Shown: positions 16,380-29,418, counted from the first letter of the stretch. The stretch is DNA of 64,000 nt from Klebsiella electrica (GCF_006711645.1 NZ_CP041247.1:5022001-5086000); one strand, 5' to 3'. Notes: a model not told the origin generated them from the sequence alone. Translations and numbers: made by a program.

Positions 16380-16913
16380 CTATTTGCTCGTCATTTGTGC
16401 GACTTCCTGCGCAAAATTGGCAACCTGCTTCCAGTCGGTATAGACGACTTCTTTACTGGTATCCGTTTCACCGCCGGTCATCTTCATTATCAGGCGAATC
16501 ATGAAGCGATCGTACCAACGATAGCGCGGGTAGCGCAGCGCGCCGGCAAACACCGCGCTGCGCTGCGGTTGCCATGGCGAATTAAGCAGAAACTTACGCG
16601 TATAGCTATTGGTCTGCGGCGTGCGCTTCTCTGGCTTACGCGCAACGAGGTTGACCGAGAAAAATGCCCCCGGCAGCGCATTCAGCGACTGCAGATGTTT
16701 CTTCACGAAACTGTCCAGCGCCGGATGAAAGTGCCCGTAACGAATCGAGGCGCCAATCACCACGCGATCGTAGTGGTGCCATTCAACCTCTTCCGTACGG
16801 TTGAGATTAACCGTATCCGCATCGATACCCAGCTCTTTCAGCTCAGAGGCCAGAAAGGAGGCAATTTCACGCGTCTGCCCGTCGCGGGTGGAGAATAATA
16901 TCAACGTTTTCAC
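16380..16913 (-). CDS. hemG: Menaquinone-dependent protoporphyrinogen IX dehydrogenase
   Basis: Oxidises protoporphyrinogen IX to protoporphyrin IX, the step before iron insertion in heme synthesis, passing electrons to the quinone pool. A flavodoxin-like protein with FMN-binding loop LFSTRDGQT near the N-terminus and the inserted loop [14 protein letters not shown] place the start at the GTG at 16913 ([11 protein letters not shown], 177 residues) with GGAG five bases upstream; a GTG at 16919 is possible. It follows trkH by a short gap and lies just upstream of rrn P1. Confidence 0.96.
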   Translation of the reverse strand: MKTLILFSTRDGQTREIASFLASELKELGIDADTVNLNRTEEVEWHHYDRVVIGASIRYGHFHPALDSFVKKHLQSLNALPGAFFSVNLVARKPEKRTPQTNSYTRKFLLNSPWQPQRSAVFAGALRYPRYRWYDRFMIRLIMKMTGGETDTSKEVVYTDWKQVANFAQEVAQMTSK

Positions 16914-16924
16914 AAGCACTCCGG

Positions 16925-18376
16925 TTATTCGCGCCAGAAAGTGGGGGTAAAGAGCACCAGTAAGGTGAACACTTCCAGACGACCAAACAGCATATTAGCA
17001 ATCAAGATCCATTTCGCGACCGGGTTCATTGTCGCGAAGTTATCCGCCACTACGCCAAGTCCTGGCCCGAGGTTGTTTAACGTTGCCACAACCGAGGCGA
17101 AAGCAGAAAAGTCATCCACTCCGGTCGCGATGATAGCCAGCATGCTAATAATGAACACCAGCGCATAGGCAGAAAAGAATCCCCATACCGCCTCCAGAAT
17201 ACGTTCCGGCAGCGCACGGTTACCTAACTTAATGCTATATACCGCATTCGGATGCACCAGCCGCTTGAGTTCGCGGTTCCCCTGCTTGAACAACAGCAGT
17301 ATGCGGATAACTTTCAGACCGCCGCCCGTCGACCCGGCACAACCGCCAATAAATGCCGAGCACAATAGCAGCACCGGCAGGAATAACGGCCAGCGCGCGA
17401 TGCTGTCGGTGGTAAAGCCCGCCGTCGTCGCCATCGAAACCACCTGGAAGAAGGCCTGATTCAGCGTCGTCAGCGCCGAGCTGTACACATCATGCAACCA
17501 CAGCACCAGCGTACAAATCACCACCAGCGTCAGTTGGACACCAATAAACATGCGGAATTCAGGATCGCGCCAGTACACCTTCAGACTGCGGCCGCTGAGC
17601 AATGAAAAATGGAGGCCATAGTTACAGCCTGAGATCAGCAGGAAAACCGCAATAATCGTATTAATGGTTGGACTGTTAAAATACCCTACGCTGGCGTCAT
17701 GCGTAGAGAAGCCGCCAATCGCGATAGTCGAAAAGCTGTGACCGATGGCATCAAATGCCGGCATACCCGCGAACCAGAGCGCAAGCGCGCAGGCCACCGT
17801 CAACAATACGTAGATAAGCCACAGCGTTTTGGCCGTCTCGGCGATACGCGGGCGCATCTTATTGTCCTTCAGTGGCCCCGGCATTTCCGCCCGATACAAC
17901 TGCATCCCGCCGACGCCCAGTATCGGCAGTATTGCTACCGCCAGCACAATGATCCCCATACCGCCAAACCACTGCAGCATCTGTCGATAGAAGAGGATGG
18001 CATGAGGTAAAGAGTCCAGCCCCACCAGGGTGGTAGCGCCCGTTGTGGTCAGGCCCGAGAATGACTCAAAAAACGCATCCGTTATCGTCAGATTCGGCTG
18101 TTCGGCGAAAATAAACGGTAGCGCACCGACGCTGCCCAGCACGGTCCAGAAGAGTACGACAATCAGAAAACCCTCGCGGGATTTCAGTTCGCCCTTCTCA
18201 CGACGGTTCGGCCACCATAAAAGAGAGCCTATCGCCAGCGCGACAAAAAAGGTCTGGGTAAACGCCCGCCCCGCGCCATCGCGGTATAACAGGGCCACTA
18301 ATCCCGGAAGGATCATCGTCCCCGAAAACAAAATGACCAACAGTCCAACGATTCGGGTTATGGCGCGAAAATGCAT
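16925..18376 (-). CDS. trkH: Trk system potassium uptake protein TrkH
   Basis: Polytopic inner-membrane potassium transporter of the Trk/Ktr/HKT family that works with the cytoplasmic TrkA and depends on ATP and proton motive force. The 483-residue protein has about 8-10 membrane segments in four membrane-pore-membrane repeats, with the selectivity-filter-like glycine motifs [25 protein letters not shown] and TLNNLGPG. It lies in the run pepQ-yigZ-trkH-hemG and matches E. coli over its whole length. Confidence 0.98.
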   Translation of the reverse strand: MHFRAITRIVGLLVILFSGTMILPGLVALLYRDGAGRAFTQTFFVALAIGSLLWWPNRREKGELKSREGFLIVVLFWTVLGSVGALPFIFAEQPNLTITDAFFESFSGLTTTGATTLVGLDSLPHAILFYRQMLQWFGGMGIIVLAVAILPILGVGGMQLYRAEMPGPLKDNKMRPRIAETAKTLWLIYVLLTVACALALWFAGMPAFDAIGHSFSTIAIGGFSTHDASVGYFNSPTINTIIAVFLLISGCNYGLHFSLLSGRSLKVYWRDPEFRMFIGVQLTLVVICTLVLWLHDVYSSALTTLNQAFFQVVSMATTAGFTTDSIARWPLFLPVLLLCSAFIGGCAGSTGGGLKVIRILLLFKQGNRELKRLVHPNAVYSIKLGNRALPERILEAVWGFFSAYALVFIISMLAIIATGVDDFSAFASVVATLNNLGPGLGVVADNFATMNPVAKWILIANMLFGRLEVFTLLVLFTPTFWRE

Positions 18377-18417
18377 CTCTGGCGCTTCCTTTGGTATGCA
18401 AAAAAATCAGGTGGGGA

Positions 18418-19032
18418 TTATTCGTCAATCTTCAGTAATTGCAACGAACCACGACTAAAATCAGCCAGCTTTGTCGAAAAAGAGACCACTTCAGCTTGCG
18501 GAAGCGCCACACGAAGCTTGACGAAGGCCTGATAGTCACTATCGACAATTTGTCCTGAGAACTGAGCCAACAGCGTTTCAATGCCAGCTAACTGTCCATA
18601 TTCACACTGCAAAGTATATGCGGTCAGCGGCGTCTTGCGCTGCGTTGTCAGCCCGGCAAGGGCCTGATGAACGCCACCGCCATACGCTTTAACCAGACCG
18701 CCGGTTCCAAGCAAAATACCGCCGTAGTAGCGTACCACGACGGCCGTTATTTCGCCGACGCCGCTGCCCATCAGCTGCGCCAGCATAGGTTTACCCGCGG
18801 TGCCTGCTGGTTCGCCATCGTCGGAAAAGCCCAGCTGTTGAGAGTCATTGGGTGGCCCGGCCACCCACGCCACACAATGATGACGGGCGTCAGGGTGCTC
18901 CGCCCTGACCGACTCAACAAACGCCTTTGCCGCTACCACGCCATCGGTATGCGCCAACCGCGTGATAAAACGACTTTTTTTAATCTCTTCGACAAAGGTC
19001 ACCGGCGCGGCCGGTATCAACCAACTTTCCAT
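18418..19032 (-). CDS. yigZ: IMPACT family protein YigZ
   Basis: A 204-residue member of the IMPACT/UPF0029 family, of uncertain biochemical role in bacteria (proposed link to translation or nucleic acid binding). The N-terminal domain holds the family stretch ARHHCVAWV and GEPAGTAGKPML, followed by a C-terminal ferredoxin-like domain. Its ATG overlaps the pepQ stop (TAATG), so it is translationally coupled to pepQ. Confidence 0.95.
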   Translation of the reverse strand: MESWLIPAAPVTFVEEIKKSRFITRLAHTDGVVAAKAFVESVRAEHPDARHHCVAWVAGPPNDSQQLGFSDDGEPAGTAGKPMLAQLMGSGVGEITAVVVRYYGGILLGTGGLVKAYGGGVHQALAGLTTQRKTPLTAYTLQCEYGQLAGIETLLAQFSGQIVDSDYQAFVKLRVALPQAEVVSFSTKLADFSRGSLQLLKIDE

Positions 19033-20363
19033 TACGCCAGTTTCAGGTCACGCGTCATATTTTCAACACTGTTTTCGTGGATGACGACGTTATCTTCAAT
19101 ACGGATGCCGCCAAACGGCTTCAATGCTTCAATTTTTTGCCAGTTGAAGTGCTTGCTGAACGGCCCTTCACGCCACGGCGCCAGCAGAGATTCAATAAAG
19201 TAGATGCCCGGCTCGATGGTCAGCACCATACGCGGCTGCAAAATACGCGTGCAGCGCAGATACGGATACTTCGACGGCGCTGCCAGATGAGTACCGGTAT
19301 CATCCTGCATGAAACCGGCCACATCATGGACCTGCAGGCCCAGCGGATGACCGATACCGTGCGGCATAAACGGCCCGGTCAGATCGTTTTCAACCATGGC
19401 CTCTTCGCTCATGTCGGTCACGATTTGGTACTTACGCAACAGTTTAGCGATGCGTTGGTGGAACTGGATGTGGTAATCCACATAGCTTTTACCCGCCTTC
19501 ATCGTGCTAATCAGAGCCAGCTGCTCATCGTTAACGTCTTTAATCAAATGGGCAAAGTCATTGTCGCCATGTGCCGCCCAGGTACGCGTCAGGTCTGCCG
19601 CGTAGCCGTTGTATTCCGCCCCGGCATCCAGTAAGAAACTGCGCGCTTCTGCCGGCGCGCGATGATCCAGTTTGGTGTAATGCAGTACAGAGGCGTGTTC
19701 GTTAAGCGCCACGATATTGCTGTAAGGCACATCGGTGTCGCGATGACCGGTAGCCGTCAGATACGCCTGGTTGATATCGAATTCGCTCATTCCGGAGAGG
19801 AATGCCTCATGGGCCGCGCGATGCCCGTTAACCGCCGACTTCTGCGCTTCGCGCATGCAGGCCAACTCATAATCGGTCTTAAAAGAACGATAGTAGTGCA
19901 GGAAATCAATCACCCCTTTCGGGTTGATATGACTGGCAGCAATCTCCAGACCAAGCGCCCGCTCCGGCACCGGCCCGATATAGGCGATATTGCCGCGCGC
20001 AGCAGGCAGCTGGCTACCGATGCCGTCGGCTTTCGGCAGGGCAATCACTTCAACCTCTTCCGTCCAGAACGAGGTCGGCAGCGGTTCAACGTTATGCCAG
20101 TAATCGACCGGCAGATAGAACCACAGTTTCGGTTTGTTGACGCCATCAACCAGCAGCCAGCAGTTGGGCACCTGCGTCACCGGGACCCAGGATTTAAATT
20201 GCGGATTGACCTTAAACGGGTACGGATGGTCGTCCAGGAAGACATTGATCAGCTCGCCGGAGTGAATCAGCAACGCATCAAGATTAAAACGAGCCAAAGC
20301 ATCACGGGTACGTTCTTGTAGGGTAACGATATGATTTTTATAGAGCGCGGCTAGTGATTCCAT
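19032..20363 (-). CDS. pepQ: Xaa-Pro dipeptidase PepQ
   Basis: Metal-dependent peptidase that splits dipeptides with a C-terminal proline, in the cytoplasm. The 443-residue protein has the pita-bread fold with metal ligands in [17 protein letters not shown], the histidine in [14 protein letters not shown] and glutamates in TIEPGIYF and GGIRIEDN. First gene of pepQ-yigZ-trkH-hemG and divergent from fadB. Confidence 0.97.
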   Translation of the reverse strand: MESLAALYKNHIVTLQERTRDALARFNLDALLIHSGELINVFLDDHPYPFKVNPQFKSWVPVTQVPNCWLLVDGVNKPKLWFYLPVDYWHNVEPLPTSFWTEEVEVIALPKADGIGSQLPAARGNIAYIGPVPERALGLEIAASHINPKGVIDFLHYYRSFKTDYELACMREAQKSAVNGHRAAHEAFLSGMSEFDINQAYLTATGHRDTDVPYSNIVALNEHASVLHYTKLDHRAPAEARSFLLDAGAEYNGYAADLTRTWAAHGDNDFAHLIKDVNDEQLALISTMKAGKSYVDYHIQFHQRIAKLLRKYQIVTDMSEEAMVENDLTGPFMPHGIGHPLGLQVHDVAGFMQDDTGTHLAAPSKYPYLRCTRILQPRMVLTIEPGIYFIESLLAPWREGPFSKHFNWQKIEALKPFGGIRIEDNVVIHENSVENMTRDLKLA

Positions 20364-20510
20364 CTTTCATCCTTTGCTTTTATTAGATGTGATTCCCCGC
20401 ATCTTAGCACATCGGCCCCAGGCAGGGTGATTTCCGCCGGGTGTGATCAGGCCAGCATTTATTTAAAGACTCGTTTGCAATTCTTTAACATAAATCCCAC
20501 ACTCCGTTGC

Positions 20511-20527
20511 ATCTGGTACGACCAGAT
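20511..20527. promoter_or_regulatory. FadR operator upstream of fadBA
   Basis: ATCTGGTACGACCAGAT, a 17-base near-perfect palindrome 27 bases before the fadB start. It is the well-known E. coli fadBA FadR site, base for base as I recall it. FadR represses fadBA until long-chain acyl-CoA releases it. Confidence 0.93.
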
Positions 20528-20553
20528 CACATTGCTGGATTCAGGAGACTGAC

Positions 20554-22743
20554 ATGCTCTACAAAGGCGACAACCTGTACCTCGACTGGCTGGACGATGG
20601 CATTGCCGAACTGGTGTTCGATGCTCCCGGCTCGGTGAACAAGCTCGATACCGCAACCGTAGCCAGCCTCGGTGAGGCGCTGGAGGTGCTCGAAAAACAA
20701 CACGATCTTAAGGGGCTGCTGCTGCGCTCCGGAAAAGCAGCCTTCATCGTCGGCGCCGACATTACCGAATTTCTGTCCCTGTTCCAGGTACCACAGGAGC
20801 AGTTGAGCCAGTGGCTCCATTTTGCTAACAGCGTCTTTAACCGTCTGGAAGATTTACCGGTGCCGACTATTTCAGCGGTGAACGGCTATGCGCTGGGCGG
20901 CGGCTGCGAGTGCGTGCTGGCGACAGACTACCGTCTGGCTACGCCGGATCTGCGTATCGGCCTGCCGGAAACCAAACTGGGCATTATGCCGGGCTTCGGC
21001 GGCTCAGTGCGCATGCCGCGTCTGCTCGGCGCCGATAGCGCGCTGGAAATCATCGCCGCAGGCAAAGATGTCGATGCCGATCAGGCGCTGAAAATCGGCC
21101 TCATCGATGGCATCGTCAAACCAGAGAAGCTGCGCGATGGCGCGCTTGCTATTCTGCGTCAGGCCATTAACGGCGAGCTGGACTGGAAAGCGCAGCGCCA
21201 GCCGAAGCTGGAGCCATTGAAGCTCAGTAAAATTGAAGCGGCCATGAGCTTCACCATCGCCAAAGGCATGGTGGCGCAGACCGCCGGGAAGCACTATCCG
21301 GCGCCGATGACGGCGGTAAAAACCATCGAAGCGGCCGCGCGTTTTGGCCGCGAAGAAGCCCTGAATCTGGAAAACCAAAGCTTTGTCCCGCTGGCGCACA
21401 CCAAAGAGGCGCGCGCGCTGGTTGGTATCTTCCTTAACGATCAGTACGTCAAAGCCAAAGCGAAGAAGCTGACCAAAAACGTTGAGACGCCGAAACAGGC
21501 CGCCGTGCTGGGTGCCGGGATCATGGGGGGCGGTATCGCCTATCAGTCCGCCTGGAAAGGCGTGCCGGTGCTTATGAAGGATATCAACGACAAATCGCTG
21601 ACGCTGGGCATGAACGAAGCCGCTAAGCTGCTCAACAAGCAGCTTGAGCGCGGCAAGATTGATGGGCTGAAGCTGGCTGGCGTTATTGGCACGATTCACC
21701 CGACCCTCGATTATGCTGGCTTTGAGCGCGTAGATGTCGTGGTCGAAGCCGTCGTCGAGAACCCAAAAGTGAAAAAGGCCGTGCTGGCGGAAACCGAAGA
21801 GAAAGTCCGCCCGGATACGGTTCTGGCTTCTAACACCTCAACGATTCCAATCGGTGAGCTGGCCAGCGTCCTGAAGCGGCCGGAAAACTTCTGCGGTATG
21901 CACTTCTTTAACCCGGTGCATCGCATGCCGCTGGTAGAAGTGATTCGCGGGGAAAAAACCTCAGATGACACCATCGCAAAAGTCGTGGCCTGGGCGAGCA
22001 AAATGGGCAAAACGCCGATCGTGGTTAACGACTGCCCCGGCTTCTTCGTCAACCGCGTGCTGTTCCCCTACTTTGCCGGATTCAGCCAACTGCTTCGCGA
22101 CGGCGCGGACTTCCGCAAAGTCGATAAGGTGATGGAGAAACTGTTCGGCTGGCCAATGGGCCCGGCATACCTGCTCGACGTGGTCGGTATCGATACCGCG
22201 CACCACGCGCAGGCGGTAATGGCCGCCGGCTTCCCGCAGCGCATGCAGAAAGATTATCGCGACGCGATCGACGCGCTGTTCGACGCCAGCCGTTTCGGCC
22301 AGAAAAACGCTCTCGGCTTCTGGCGGTATAAAGAAGACAGTAAAGGCAAACCGAAGAAAGAAGAAGATCCGGCCGTCGACGCGCTGCTGGCGGAAGTCAG
22401 CCAGCCACAGCGTGAGTTCAGCGACGATGAGATTATCGCCCGGATGATGATTCCGATGGTCAACGAAGTGGTCCGCTGCCTGGAGGAAGGCATTATCGCC
22501 AGCCCGGCGGAAGCGGATATGGCGCTGGTTTATGGTCTTGGTTTCCCTCCGTTCCACGGCGGCGCATTCCGCTGGCTGGATACCCAGGGCAGCGCAAAAT
22601 ATCTCAATATGGCGCAGCAGTATCAACACCTCGGCCCGCTGTACGAAGTGCCGGAAGGGCTGCGTAATAAAGCACGCCATAACGAACCCTATTATCCCCC
22701 GGTAGAACCAGCCCGCCCGGCGGGCGCTCTGAAAACGGCTTAA
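20554..22743 (+). CDS. fadB: Fatty acid oxidation complex alpha subunit
   Basis: Multifunctional beta-oxidation enzyme: enoyl-CoA hydratase, 3-hydroxyacyl-CoA dehydrogenase and isomerase/epimerase activities, forming an alpha2-beta2 complex with FadA. The 729-residue protein has the hydratase domain with catalytic Glu119 and Glu139, then the NAD-binding motif [14 protein letters not shown] near residue 320 and the dehydrogenase motif [14 protein letters not shown] with the catalytic histidine. fadA follows after 9 bases. A FadR box overlaps the promoter region. Confidence 0.98.
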   Translation: MLYKGDNLYLDWLDDGIAELVFDAPGSVNKLDTATVASLGEALEVLEKQHDLKGLLLRSGKAAFIVGADITEFLSLFQVPQEQLSQWLHFANSVFNRLEDLPVPTISAVNGYALGGGCECVLATDYRLATPDLRIGLPETKLGIMPGFGGSVRMPRLLGADSALEIIAAGKDVDADQALKIGLIDGIVKPEKLRDGALAILRQAINGELDWKAQRQPKLEPLKLSKIEAAMSFTIAKGMVAQTAGKHYPAPMTAVKTIEAAARFGREEALNLENQSFVPLAHTKEARALVGIFLNDQYVKAKAKKLTKNVETPKQAAVLGAGIMGGGIAYQSAWKGVPVLMKDINDKSLTLGMNEAAKLLNKQLERGKIDGLKLAGVIGTIHPTLDYAGFERVDVVVEAVVENPKVKKAVLAETEEKVRPDTVLASNTSTIPIGELASVLKRPENFCGMHFFNPVHRMPLVEVIRGEKTSDDTIAKVVAWASKMGKTPIVVNDCPGFFVNRVLFPYFAGFSQLLRDGADFRKVDKVMEKLFGWPMGPAYLLDVVGIDTAHHAQAVMAAGFPQRMQKDYRDAIDALFDASRFGQKNALGFWRYKEDSKGKPKKEEDPAVDALLAEVSQPQREFSDDEIIARMMIPMVNEVVRCLEEGIIASPAEADMALVYGLGFPPFHGGAFRWLDTQGSAKYLNMAQQYQHLGPLYEVPEGLRNKARHNEPYYPPVEPARPAGALKTA

Positions 22744-23916
<1,173 letters not shown>

Positions 23917-23928
23917 ACCAACAACTCA

Positions 23929-23985
23929 GGCCGGATAAGCCACGCGCCATCGGGCTTTTGCCCGGGGCGCAACGCTTATCCGGCC
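23929..23985. repeat. REP-type palindromic pair (BIME-like) after fadA
   Basis: Outer arms GGCCGGATAAGC and its complement GCTTATCCGGCC enclose a G/C-rich inner hairpin (CGGGC..GCCCG). This is the arrangement of two inverted REP units, common in enterobacterial gaps between operons. Confidence 0.8.
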
Positions 23986-24049
23986 TACAGAGGTATCTCA
24001 CCGCCATTGACGTCATTGGCGCAGAGAGAAGCGTTTAGTTGCCGTTTTT

Positions 24050-24074
24050 CCCGCCTGTCAGGGGCGGGTTTTTT
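24050..24074 (+). terminator. fadBA terminator
   Basis: CCCGCC pairs with GGCGGG across a 7-base loop and is followed by six T residues, 134 bases after the fadA stop and beyond the REP pair. Intrinsic terminator for the plus strand. Confidence 0.8.
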
Positions 24075-24121
24075 ATTTCTGTCGTTCTCTGCCCCTCTCC
24101 CTGAAGAAAAGGGCGTGAGAA

Positions 24122-24823
24122 TCAGATAAAGGCAAACGCATCGCCGAACAGGCGATCTTCGCGGGCATTGCGCTCATTACAGAACAGCTCACGGGCAATT
24201 TTTGCCATCTCGAAGCGGCCGGCAATATAAATATCATGCTCTGCCAGGGTGCCGTAGTCCTGCAGTACCGCGGTCAACACGGTGCCAGAGCGCCCACGCC
24301 ACTCTTCTTCCGGCTGTTCCACAACCGGCTCAACACGCAGACCCGGGTGTTCCACGCTCAGCGCTTCCAGCTCAGCCAGATCGTAGAGATGTTTCGCTTC
24401 GCGACCGCCCCAGTACACTGCGATATCGCGGTTCGGGTTGCGGGCCAGCGCCGTGAGCAGAATGGAACGCACATAGGAGAACCCGGTTCCTCCGGCGATA
24501 AGAATCAGCGGACGATCTTCATCCTCACGCAGCCAGGCTTCACCATGCGGAATATCAACCTCGATCTCGCGCTCTTTCAGAATGCGATCCATGACCGCCA
24601 TCGCATACAGGTTGAGCTCAGAGGCGCCAATATGCAGTTCAATACATTCCTGCTCCGCCGGTGTGGAAGCCATGGAGAACGGACGCTTGTCGCGCTCGTC
24701 CATTACCACCATCAAATATTGACCAGCGCGGAAAGAAAACGCCGCTTCCGGCACTAATCGAACGCGATACACGGTATCGGTAATTGCCTCCACCGAGGTC
24801 ACTTTACAGCTTAAGGTTGTCAT
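24122..24823 (-). CDS. fre: NAD(P)H-flavin reductase
   Basis: Reduces free riboflavin, FMN or FAD with NAD(P)H; the reduced flavin serves ferric reduction, activation of ribonucleotide reductase and other uses. The 233-residue protein is of the ferredoxin-NADP reductase type without bound flavin, with the flavin-site motif KRPFSMAS and the nucleotide-site motif [13 protein letters not shown]. It lies 55 bases downstream of ubiD on the same strand, as in E. coli. Confidence 0.97.
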   Translation of the reverse strand: MTTLSCKVTSVEAITDTVYRVRLVPEAAFSFRAGQYLMVVMDERDKRPFSMASTPAEQECIELHIGASELNLYAMAVMDRILKEREIEVDIPHGEAWLREDEDRPLILIAGGTGFSYVRSILLTALARNPNRDIAVYWGGREAKHLYDLAELEALSVEHPGLRVEPVVEQPEEEWRGRSGTVLTAVLQDYGTLAEHDIYIAGRFEMAKIARELFCNERNAREDRLFGDAFAFI

Positions 24824-24878
24824 GCGTCCCCTCTGTCGGGTCTATAGAGCAAAACAGCGGCGTTAGCCCCGCTTACTG

Positions 24879-26348
24879 TTATTTAAAGATAGCCAGCTCA
24901 TCCCAGATGGCGTCAACACGTGCCGTCACCTCAGGATCTTTCTTAATAGGACGACCCCATTCACGCTGGGTTTCGCCTGGCCATTTATTTGTGGCATCCA
25001 GCCCCATTTTTGAACCCAGGCCGGAAACCGGCGAGGCAAAATCCAGGTAATCGATCGGCGTATTTTCTACCAGTACCGTATCACGAGCCGGGTCCATACG
25101 GGTAGTAATCGCCCAGATGACGTCGTTCCAGTCGCGCGCATTGACGTCATCATCGCAGACGATCACGAACTTGGTGTACATAAACTGGCGCAGGAACGAC
25201 CAGACGCCCATCATCACCCGTTTTGCATGGCCAGCGTACTGTTTCTTCATCGTTACCACGGCCAGACGATAGGAACACCCTTCCGGCGGCAGGTAGAAAT
25301 CAACAATTTCCGGGAACTGCTTTTGCAGGATCGGTACGAAGACTTCATTCAGCGCGACGCCCAGGACCGCAGGTTCATCTGGCGGGCGCCCGGTATACGT
25401 TGAGTGATAAATCGCATCTTCACGCTGGGTGATATGCGTGACCGTAAATACCGGGAAATTATCCACTTCATTGTAGTAGCCGGTATGATCGCCATACGGC
25501 CCTTCCGGCGCCATTTCACCGGGCTCAATATACCCTTCCAGCACAATTTCCGCGCTGGCCGGTACTTCAAGATCGTTGGAAACGCACTTCACCACTTCGG
25601 TTTTGGTGCCGCGTAGCAGGCCGGCAAACGCATATTCTGAAAGCGTATCGGGAACCGGAGTCACGGCGCCAAGAATGGTCGCCGGGTCAGCGCCCAGCGC
25701 CACGGAGACCGGAAAACGTTCGCCCGGATGAGCCGCGCACCACTCCTGGAAATCCAGCGCGCCGCCGCGATGGGAGAGCCAGCGCATGATGAGCTTATTC
25801 TTACCAATGAGCTGCTGGCGATAGATGCCCAGGTTCTGCCGCTCTTTGTGCGGACCGCGCGTAACCGTCAGTCCCCAGGTAATCAGCGGAGCAGCATCTT
25901 CCGGCCAGCAGGTCATGATCGGAATACGCGTCAGATCAACGCTGTCGCCTTCAATGATTTTTTGCTGGCAAGGCGCTCCGCGCAGACGCTTCGTCGGCAT
26001 ATTCAATACCTGCCTGAACTGCGGCAGCTTATCGAACAGATCGCGAAAGCCTTTCGGCGGTTCCGGCTCTTTCAGAAAAGCCAACAGTTTACCCACTTCA
26101 CGCAGCGAGCTGACATCCTCCTGCCCCATTCCCATGGCGACGCGACGCGGGGTGCCAAACAGATTGCACAACACGGGCATGGTGTAGCCTTTCGGGTTTT
26201 CGAAGAGCAGGGCCGGGCCGCCGGCACGTAAAGTGCGATCGGCAATTTCGGTGATCTCAAGGTGCGGATCGACCGGCAGGGATATTCTTTTCAGTTCGCC
26301 CTGCTGCTCCAGCAATGTCAGAAAGTCGCGTAGATCGTGGTATTTCAT
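24879..26348 (-). CDS. ubiD: 3-octaprenyl-4-hydroxybenzoate decarboxylase
   Basis: Decarboxylates 3-octaprenyl-4-hydroxybenzoate in ubiquinone synthesis, using the prenylated FMN made by UbiX. The 489-residue protein contains the family motif region around VRYNPPDEP-like [13 protein letters not shown] and [17 protein letters not shown], with E-R-D type catalytic residues expected nearby. E. coli UbiD is 497 residues; the C-terminus here is slightly shorter. Divergent from rfaH and followed by fre. Confidence 0.96.
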   Translation of the reverse strand: MKYHDLRDFLTLLEQQGELKRISLPVDPHLEITEIADRTLRAGGPALLFENPKGYTMPVLCNLFGTPRRVAMGMGQEDVSSLREVGKLLAFLKEPEPPKGFRDLFDKLPQFRQVLNMPTKRLRGAPCQQKIIEGDSVDLTRIPIMTCWPEDAAPLITWGLTVTRGPHKERQNLGIYRQQLIGKNKLIMRWLSHRGGALDFQEWCAAHPGERFPVSVALGADPATILGAVTPVPDTLSEYAFAGLLRGTKTEVVKCVSNDLEVPASAEIVLEGYIEPGEMAPEGPYGDHTGYYNEVDNFPVFTVTHITQREDAIYHSTYTGRPPDEPAVLGVALNEVFVPILQKQFPEIVDFYLPPEGCSYRLAVVTMKKQYAGHAKRVMMGVWSFLRQFMYTKFVIVCDDDVNARDWNDVIWAITTRMDPARDTVLVENTPIDYLDFASPVSGLGSKMGLDATNKWPGETQREWGRPIKKDPEVTARVDAIWDELAIFK

Positions 26349-26525
26349 GGAGTTATTATTAACCTCTATACAGGCGGCTGATTATACGGTGTTCGCCAGC
26401 GCCATGCTGTATTTTTGTTAAATTAGAGTGAAAGAACATAGAATTTTTGATTTCACTTATATTGGCTTTCGCGATCGCACCAGGCTTTTGTTATGCTTGC
26501 TGCTAATAGAGTGGAAAGAGTTATT

Positions 26526-27014
26526 ATGCAAGCCTGGTATTTACTGTATTGCAAACGTGGGCAGCTTCAGCGCGCCCAGGAACACCTCGAACGACAGGCA
26601 GTGAATTGCCTGATGCCGACGATCGCACTGGAAAAAATCATCCGCGGCAAACGCACTACGGTGAGTGAACCTTTGTTCCCCAATTACCTGTTTGTCGAAT
26701 TCGATCCGGAAATTATCCACACGACGACTATCAGCGCCACGCGAGGTGTGAACAGCTTCGTTCGTTTTGGCGCCCAGCCAGCCACGGTACCGTCCGCGGT
26801 CATTCACCAGCTCTCTATCTATAAGCCGGAAGGTATCACCGACCCGGAAACGCCGCACGAAGGCGACTTCGTCTTGATTACCGACGGCGCGTTTGAAGGC
26901 CTGCAGGCTATCTTTAGCGAACCGGATGGTGAAGCGCGCTCCATGCTGCTGCTGAATCTGCTTAACAAACAGGTACTGCAAAGCGTCAAAAATACCGACT
27001 TTCATAAAATCTGA
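26526..27014 (+). CDS. rfaH: Transcription antiterminator RfaH
   Basis: NusG paralogue recruited at ops sites, suppresses Rho-dependent termination and recruits ribosomes in lipopolysaccharide, capsule and conjugation operons. The 162-residue protein has the N-terminal NGN domain ([18 protein letters not shown]) and a C-terminal KOW region that in E. coli switches between helical and beta folds. The start at 26526 matches E. coli; a longer frame from 26493 is not used. Convergent with tatD, with only 8 bases between stops. Confidence 0.97.
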   Translation: MQAWYLLYCKRGQLQRAQEHLERQAVNCLMPTIALEKIIRGKRTTVSEPLFPNYLFVEFDPEIIHTTTISATRGVNSFVRFGAQPATVPSAVIHQLSIYKPEGITDPETPHEGDFVLITDGAFEGLQAIFSEPDGEARSMLLLNLLNKQVLQSVKNTDFHKI

Positions 27015-27022
27015 CGGTACGC

Positions 27023-27805
27023 TTAAAAACGGATGCCAAAGAGCGTTCTGACATTCGCGTCAGCGATCTCTTCCAGCCGCTGAGCCTCCTCCCCGCGCCA
27101 TCCGGCAATACTGGCCACAATATGCGGCAGGTATACCGGTTCGTTCCGGCTGGAAGCGGGCTTCGGACTAAGATCGCGGGGCAACAGATACGGGGCATCC
27201 GTTTCAATCAACAGGCGTTGTGCCGGGATATCCGGCAGCAGCTCGCGCAGCTCAAGCCCTCGTCGCTCATCGCAGACCCAGCCAGTGATGCCAATATACA
27301 AACCGTGGTTCACACAGGCACGCATTTCTTCGCGGGTTCCGGTGAAGCAGTGCAGCACCGCACCAGGCAGTTTATCCAGCCAGGGCGTGAGGAGCGTCAG
27401 AAAACGTTCATGGGCATCGCGGCAGTGCAAAAAAACCGGCATAGACAGCTCGGCTGCCAGCGCCAGCTGCGCGCTGAAGGCGGCTTCTTGCTCCTGAGGG
27501 GTTGAAAAGTTGCGGTTGAAGTCCAGCCCACATTCACCGATAGCAACAACCTCCGGCTGGCGCGCCAGCTGAGAGAGGGAATCGGCCACCGACGCCGTCC
27601 AGCTGCTGCTGTCATGCGGATGCACACCGGCGGTTGACCAGCAGCGGGTATAGCGATGTGCCAGCTGCCGGGCCTGCTCGCTTTCATGCAGGTTAGTCCC
27701 GGTGAACAGCATGCCGGTCACGCCCGCCGCCTGAGCGCGTGCCACGACCTCATCGCGATCGCGGGAAAACTGTGGACTGGTCAGATTGACGCCGATATCA
27801 AACAT
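27023..27805 (-). CDS. tatD: TatD family metal-dependent 3'-5' DNase
   Basis: Magnesium-dependent exonuclease with a TIM-barrel amidohydrolase fold, linked to repair of oxidative DNA damage and fragmentation; not needed for Tat export despite its operon. The 260-residue protein shows metal-ligand motifs [28 protein letters not shown], HCFTG and [11 protein letters not shown]. Last gene of tatABCD, 39 bases after tatC. Confidence 0.96.
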   Translation of the reverse strand: MFDIGVNLTSPQFSRDRDEVVARAQAAGVTGMLFTGTNLHESEQARQLAHRYTRCWSTAGVHPHDSSSWTASVADSLSQLARQPEVVAIGECGLDFNRNFSTPQEQEAAFSAQLALAAELSMPVFLHCRDAHERFLTLLTPWLDKLPGAVLHCFTGTREEMRACVNHGLYIGITGWVCDERRGLELRELLPDIPAQRLLIETDAPYLLPRDLSPKPASSRNEPVYLPHIVASIAGWRGEEAQRLEEIADANVRTLFGIRF

Positions 27806-27844
27806 CGCTTCTCCAATATGACAACCGCCCTGACGGGCGGCTGG

Positions 27845-28618
27845 TTACTCTTCTTTGCTGCCCGCTTCTTCAGCGGCGGCATCCTCGTCACGCGTCAGAC
27901 GTTTTCCGGTATAGAAACGCGCGAAGAAAACCCCAATCTCAAACAAGCAGTACATCGGAATCGCCAGCAGCGTTTGCGAGAAGACATCCGGTGGCGTCAG
28001 CAGCATACCGACGACGAATGCCCCCACCAGTACGTACGGGCGCTTCTTACGCAAATCGTCCGGGGTCGTGACGCCCATCCAGCACAGCAGCACGATCGCA
28101 ACCGGCACTTCAAACGAAACGCCAAAGGCGATAAACAACGCCATGACGAAATCGAGATAGCTGCGAATATCCGTCGAGACCTGCACGCCCTCCGGCGCCG
28201 CGTGCGTCAGGAAGCCAAACGCCAGCGGGAAAACGACAAAATAGGCAAAGGCCATACCGATATAGAACAGCAGCGTACTGGAAACCAGCAGCGGCATCAC
28301 CAGCCGACGCTCATGCTTATACAACGCCGGGGCAACAAACGCCCAGACCTGGTAAAGAATAACCGGCACCGACAGAATCACCGAGACCATGAAGGTCAGT
28401 TTGATCGGTGTAAAGAAAGGGGAAGCCACGTCGGTGGCGATCATCGTTGCACCCACCGGCATCTGCCGGATAAGCGGTGCGGAAACCAGCTGATAGATGT
28501 CGTTGGCGAAGTACACTAACGCCAGAAAAATGACCAGTATCGCGATGATGCTATTGATCAGGCGCTTACGCAGCTCAATCAAATGCGAAATTAGCGGTTG
28601 AGTATCTTCTACGCCCAT
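27845..28618 (-). CDS. tatC: Sec-independent protein translocase subunit TatC
   Basis: Polytopic inner-membrane core of the twin-arginine translocase; recognises twin-arginine signal peptides together with TatB. The 257-residue protein has six predicted membrane segments and the conserved cytoplasmic N-terminus with HLIELRKRL. Follows tatB by 2 bases and precedes tatD. Confidence 0.97.
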   Translation of the reverse strand: MGVEDTQPLISHLIELRKRLINSIIAILVIFLALVYFANDIYQLVSAPLIRQMPVGATMIATDVASPFFTPIKLTFMVSVILSVPVILYQVWAFVAPALYKHERRLVMPLLVSSTLLFYIGMAFAYFVVFPLAFGFLTHAAPEGVQVSTDIRSYLDFVMALFIAFGVSFEVPVAIVLLCWMGVTTPDDLRKKRPYVLVGAFVVGMLLTPPDVFSQTLLAIPMYCLFEIGVFFARFYTGKRLTRDEDAAAEEAGSKEE

Positions 28619-28620
28619 TT

Positions 28621-29163
28621 TTACGGTTTATCACTCGATGCAGGGGAGGAATCGGAAGCGGTGACGGCCACTTTTTCTTTGGCGGCCGGGAGAGGCTCCG
28701 GCTGCGTAGCGGGGGAGGCTTCAGCAACACTCTCTTCCGGCGCATGCACAGGCGCACTGGCCTGATGTTCAGCCGTCGCCGGCGTAATATTCTGGCGCTG
28801 CGCTTCACTACCCTTCACTACCGGGTTATGAATCGTGTTTGCTTCGTCGCTCGCTTTCTCAGGATCATGGGCGGTATAAGAGCGTTTCATCGATTCAGCG
28901 GCTTCACGCAGCTCATCCATTGACGCTTTCAGCTCCGGCGTCAGGTTCTCCAGGCTCGCCTTTTCCACTTTCTTCAGGCTTTCCTGGAACTCCTGCAGTT
29001 TTAGTTCCTGAGTGATCTCATTTTGTACGGTAGCCGCCAGCGATCGTAACGTGCGAATCCAGCTGGCCACCGTTTTTACCGCTACAGGCAGTCGCTGTGG
29101 CCCCAGGACAATGAGGCCAATGACGAACACCAGCAGTAGTTCACTAAAACCGATATCGAACAC
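28621..29163 (-). CDS. tatB: Sec-independent protein translocase subunit TatB
   Basis: Single-span membrane protein that forms the signal-peptide receptor complex with TatC. The 180-residue protein (171 in E. coli) has an N-terminal membrane helix ([20 protein letters not shown]), an amphipathic helix with [11 protein letters not shown] and a long Ala/Pro/Glu-rich tail; the extra length is in this tail. The start codon is GTG at 29163, as in E. coli. It follows tatA by 3 bases. Confidence 0.97.
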   Translation of the reverse strand: MFDIGFSELLLVFVIGLIVLGPQRLPVAVKTVASWIRTLRSLAATVQNEITQELKLQEFQESLKKVEKASLENLTPELKASMDELREAAESMKRSYTAHDPEKASDEANTIHNPVVKGSEAQRQNITPATAEHQASAPVHAPEESVAEASPATQPEPLPAAKEKVAVTASDSSPASSDKP

Positions 29164-29166
29164 GAA

Positions 29167-29418
29167 TTACACCTGCTCTTTGTCGTGGCGTTTTGTCTCG
29201 TCTTTTTTCGCATCATCCGGCTTATCGGCGATCGATTTCGCCGTGAAATCTGCATCCGGAGCAGAATTTTCAGGTTTTTCATCATCGCTCATGGCTTTTT
29301 TAAAGCCTTTGATCGATGCCCCCAAATCTGATCCCAGCGAGCTCAGCTTTTTCGTCCCGAAAAGCAGAACCACAATGACGACGACAATTAATAACTGCCA
29401 AATACTGATACCACCCAT
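29167..29418 (-). CDS. tatA: Sec-independent protein translocase subunit TatA
   Basis: Small membrane protein that oligomerises to form the Tat export passage. The 83-residue protein has a membrane helix at about 5-20, the FGTKKL hinge, an amphipathic helix ([16 protein letters not shown]) and a charged tail six residues shorter than in E. coli. First gene of tatABCD, downstream of ubiB with a 131-base gap that probably holds the tat promoter. Confidence 0.97.
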   Translation of the reverse strand: MGGISIWQLLIVVVIVVLLFGTKKLSSLGSDLGASIKGFKKAMSDDEKPENSAPDADFTAKSIADKPDDAKKDETKRHDKEQV

